A stretch of DNA of 9,110 bases from Planctomycetota bacterium (lineage in GTDB: Bacteria; Planctomycetota; Planctomycetia; Pirellulales; Thermoguttaceae). Positions within the stretch are counted from its first letter, which is position 1, and each line of letters opens with the position of its first letter. The position numbers were made by a program, and so were the translations under genes. Location: positions 1 through 9,110 of the forward strand of contig JAJYGU010000181.1 of assembly GCA_021784975.1 (NCBI GenBank), in the 5' to 3' direction. Positions 8,303 through 9,110 of the stretch are shown here, piece by piece. The notes beneath the pieces were generated by a model. It did no database searches and was not told the DNA's origin. It saw only the letters and a list, made by a program, of their open reading frames with translations.

Positions 8303-8320
8303 GTTGCGTCACGACGCAAC
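8303..8320. repeat. Perfect inverted repeat, 7-nt arms and 4-nt centre
   Basis: GTTGCGT and ACGCAAC flank CACG. It is too short, and lacks a following T-run, to be an intrinsic terminator. It sits 28 nt upstream of the possible -35 box for the oxidoreductase gene and about 120 nt upstream of the possible promoter for the minus-strand gene. That position suits an operator for a dimeric regulator, but a chance occurrence in GC-rich DNA is possible. Confidence 0.4.
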
Positions 8321-8347
8321 CGGCTCGCCTCCCTTTGGACCGCAGAC

Positions 8348-8376
8348 TTGCACTCGGCAGTCGGCGGGAGTACATT
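8348..8376 (+). promoter_or_regulatory. Possible sigma70-type promoter for the Gfo/Idh/MocA oxidoreductase
   Basis: TTGCAC (8348-8353) and TACATT (8371-8376) are spaced by exactly 17 nt, each matching four of six consensus bases. A start near 8383 would give a 5' leader of about 200 nt, which is long. The optimal spacing is the best argument; the call remains tentative. Confidence 0.3.
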
Positions 8377-8568
8377 AGAGGCTGAGCGGTCGCTCGGTAG
8401 AAGCGGATAGCCCTATTTTCGCGGCTGACCACGCCGACCATGCTTCGCGACCAACCGTGGGTCGGTGCTCGCCCGGTGGTTTCGGCGGCGAAAATTGGGA
8501 CACGCCCCGTCCACTTGGCGACGATGTCGCTCGCCCGCCGCAAGACCACCCACCATAACCAACATCCG

Positions 8569-8576
8569 AAGGGGAG
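8569..8576 (+). promoter_or_regulatory. Shine-Dalgarno AAGGGGAG for the oxidoreductase
   Basis: This purine-rich site lies 8 nt before the ATG at 8585, a good distance, and fixes that ATG as the start. The start also places the twin-arginine motif at residues 8-9, where a Tat signal would have it. Confidence 0.7.
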
Positions 8577-8584
8577 ACCATCCG

Positions 8585-9110
8585 ATGAACCACGCCCGAA
8601 TCGACCGGCGACGTTTCTTGAGTAGCTCCGCGGCCGCCGCGGCCGGAGTCTCGCTGCCCTACCTGATTCCCTCGCACGTGCTCGGCGCCCCAGGCAAACC
8701 AGGTGCGAACGAGAAAGTCCATGTCGGCGTGATCGGCTGCGGCGGGCGCTCCCGCGTAATCCGCGAAGGGGCCGACGTGAAGGCCTTCCAGGTAGTGGCC
8801 GCCTGCGACTGCTTCCTCCCCCGGGCCGCGGGCTTCGTCAAGGAGCTGTCGGGCGGGGCTAAGTGGGGCGTCTACGATGATTTCCGCAAGATGATCGAGA
8901 AGGAAAAGCTGGACGGCGTGATGGTCGAGACCACCACCCATGCCCGCGCCTGGATCGTTATTCAGGCCATGAAGGCCGGGGTGGACACGTATATCGAGAA
9001 GCCGATGTGCCTGACGATCGCCGAAGGGCGTGCGCTGGTCACGGCGGCGCGGAAATACAATCGCGTGACTCAAGTCGGCACCCAGCAGCGGTCGATGCCG
9101 ATCAACAACT
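8585..9110 (+). CDS. Gfo/Idh/MocA family oxidoreductase with Tat signal (3' truncated)
   Basis: The first 175 residues are visible; the gene runs off the window end. Residues 8-12 (RRRFL) followed by an Ala-rich hydrophobic stretch and PYLIPSHVLGAP form a twin-arginine signal, so the folded protein is probably exported with its cofactor bound. From residue 45 the Rossmann fold begins: VHVGVIGCGGRSR with the dinucleotide loop GCGGR at 51-55, an acidic Asp75 at the end of the second strand, and YIEKP (136-140), the EKP motif typical of this NAD(P)-dependent sugar-dehydrogenase family. MCLTIAEGRALV and VGTQQRS are typical of the planctomycete branch. The substrate-binding C-terminal domain is outside the window, so the substrate (a sugar or cyclitol in known members) cannot be given. 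It has its own ribosome site and points away from the minus-strand gene, so it is probably not part of the glucan unit. Confidence 0.95.
   Translation, partial: MNHARIDRRRFLSSSAAAAAGVSLPYLIPSHVLGAPGKPGANEKVHVGVIGCGGRSRVIREGADVKAFQVVAACDCFLPRAAGFVKELSGGAKWGVYDDFRKMIEKEKLDGVMVETTTHARAWIVIQAMKAGVDTYIEKPMCLTIAEGRALVTAARKYNRVTQVGTQQRSMPINN

Larger units (their letters stand above)
8137..8584. other. Divergent intergenic region between the secreted hydrolase-like gene and the oxidoreductase gene
   Basis: This 448-nt stretch separates two divergently oriented genes. Short open frames in it have no ribosome site, no recognisable motif and run into the flanking genes in other frames, so I see no gene here. 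It contains one clear 18-nt inverted repeat near the middle and a plausible sigma70-type promoter facing each way, each listed separately. I see no tRNA, riboswitch motif or intrinsic terminator. Confidence 0.7.

Noticed and set aside
8247..8549. 100-codon minus-strand frame in the intergenic region
   Set aside because: Arg-rich sequence without known motif or convincing ribosome site; I treat the region as non-coding.
8375..9073. 232-codon minus-strand frame opposite the oxidoreductase
   Set aside because: Shadow of the Rossmann-fold gene, which has a Tat signal and a good ribosome site on the plus strand.
1..9110. Search for CRISPR arrays, insertion sequences, tRNA genes and phage attachment sites
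   Set aside because: No regularly spaced repeats, transposase motifs, terminal inverted repeats or tRNA-like sequence were seen by eye.

Overview
The window is GC-rich bacterial DNA, and I think it comes from a planctomycete. The main reason is the last gene: a Gfo/Idh/MocA oxidoreductase with a twin-arginine signal, a type that is strongly expanded in Planctomycetota. The taxonomic call is an inference from gene content; no rRNA or marker gene is present.

Layout: (1) 1-1536, plus strand, is the 3' part of an ABC exporter: the end of the membrane domain linker, a complete ATPase domain, and a DUF1854-like domain fused at the C-terminus. (2) 1539-6272, plus strand, starts 2 nt after that stop and encodes a 1577-residue membrane glycosyltransferase. 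It resembles the cyclic beta-1,2-glucan synthases (NdvB/ChvB type), with the GT84 domain and the following glucoamylase-like (GH189-type) domain, but the protein stops where the GH94 phosphorylase part of a classical synthase would begin. (3) 8136-6163, minus strand, encodes a secreted 657-residue protein with a signal peptide, a CBM11/CIA30-like beta-sandwich and an alpha/alpha-barrel glucoamylase/GH144-like domain. Its 3' end overlaps the synthase gene tail to tail by 110 nt. (4) 8137-8584 is a 448-nt divergent intergenic region with one clear 18-nt inverted repeat and a possible promoter on each strand. (5) 8585-9110, plus strand, is the 5' part of the Tat-signal oxidoreductase, cut by the window edge.

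Working model (inference): genes 1 and 2 form a translationally coupled unit that makes and exports a glucan, as the NdvB/NdvA pair does in Proteobacteria, and the secreted alpha/alpha-barrel protein may trim or bind the product outside the cytoplasm. The unusual points are the fusion of DUF1854 to the exporter ATPase, its pairing with a glucan synthase, and the absence of the GH94 domain that sets product length in classical enzymes. The oxidoreductase is probably unrelated and separately transcribed.
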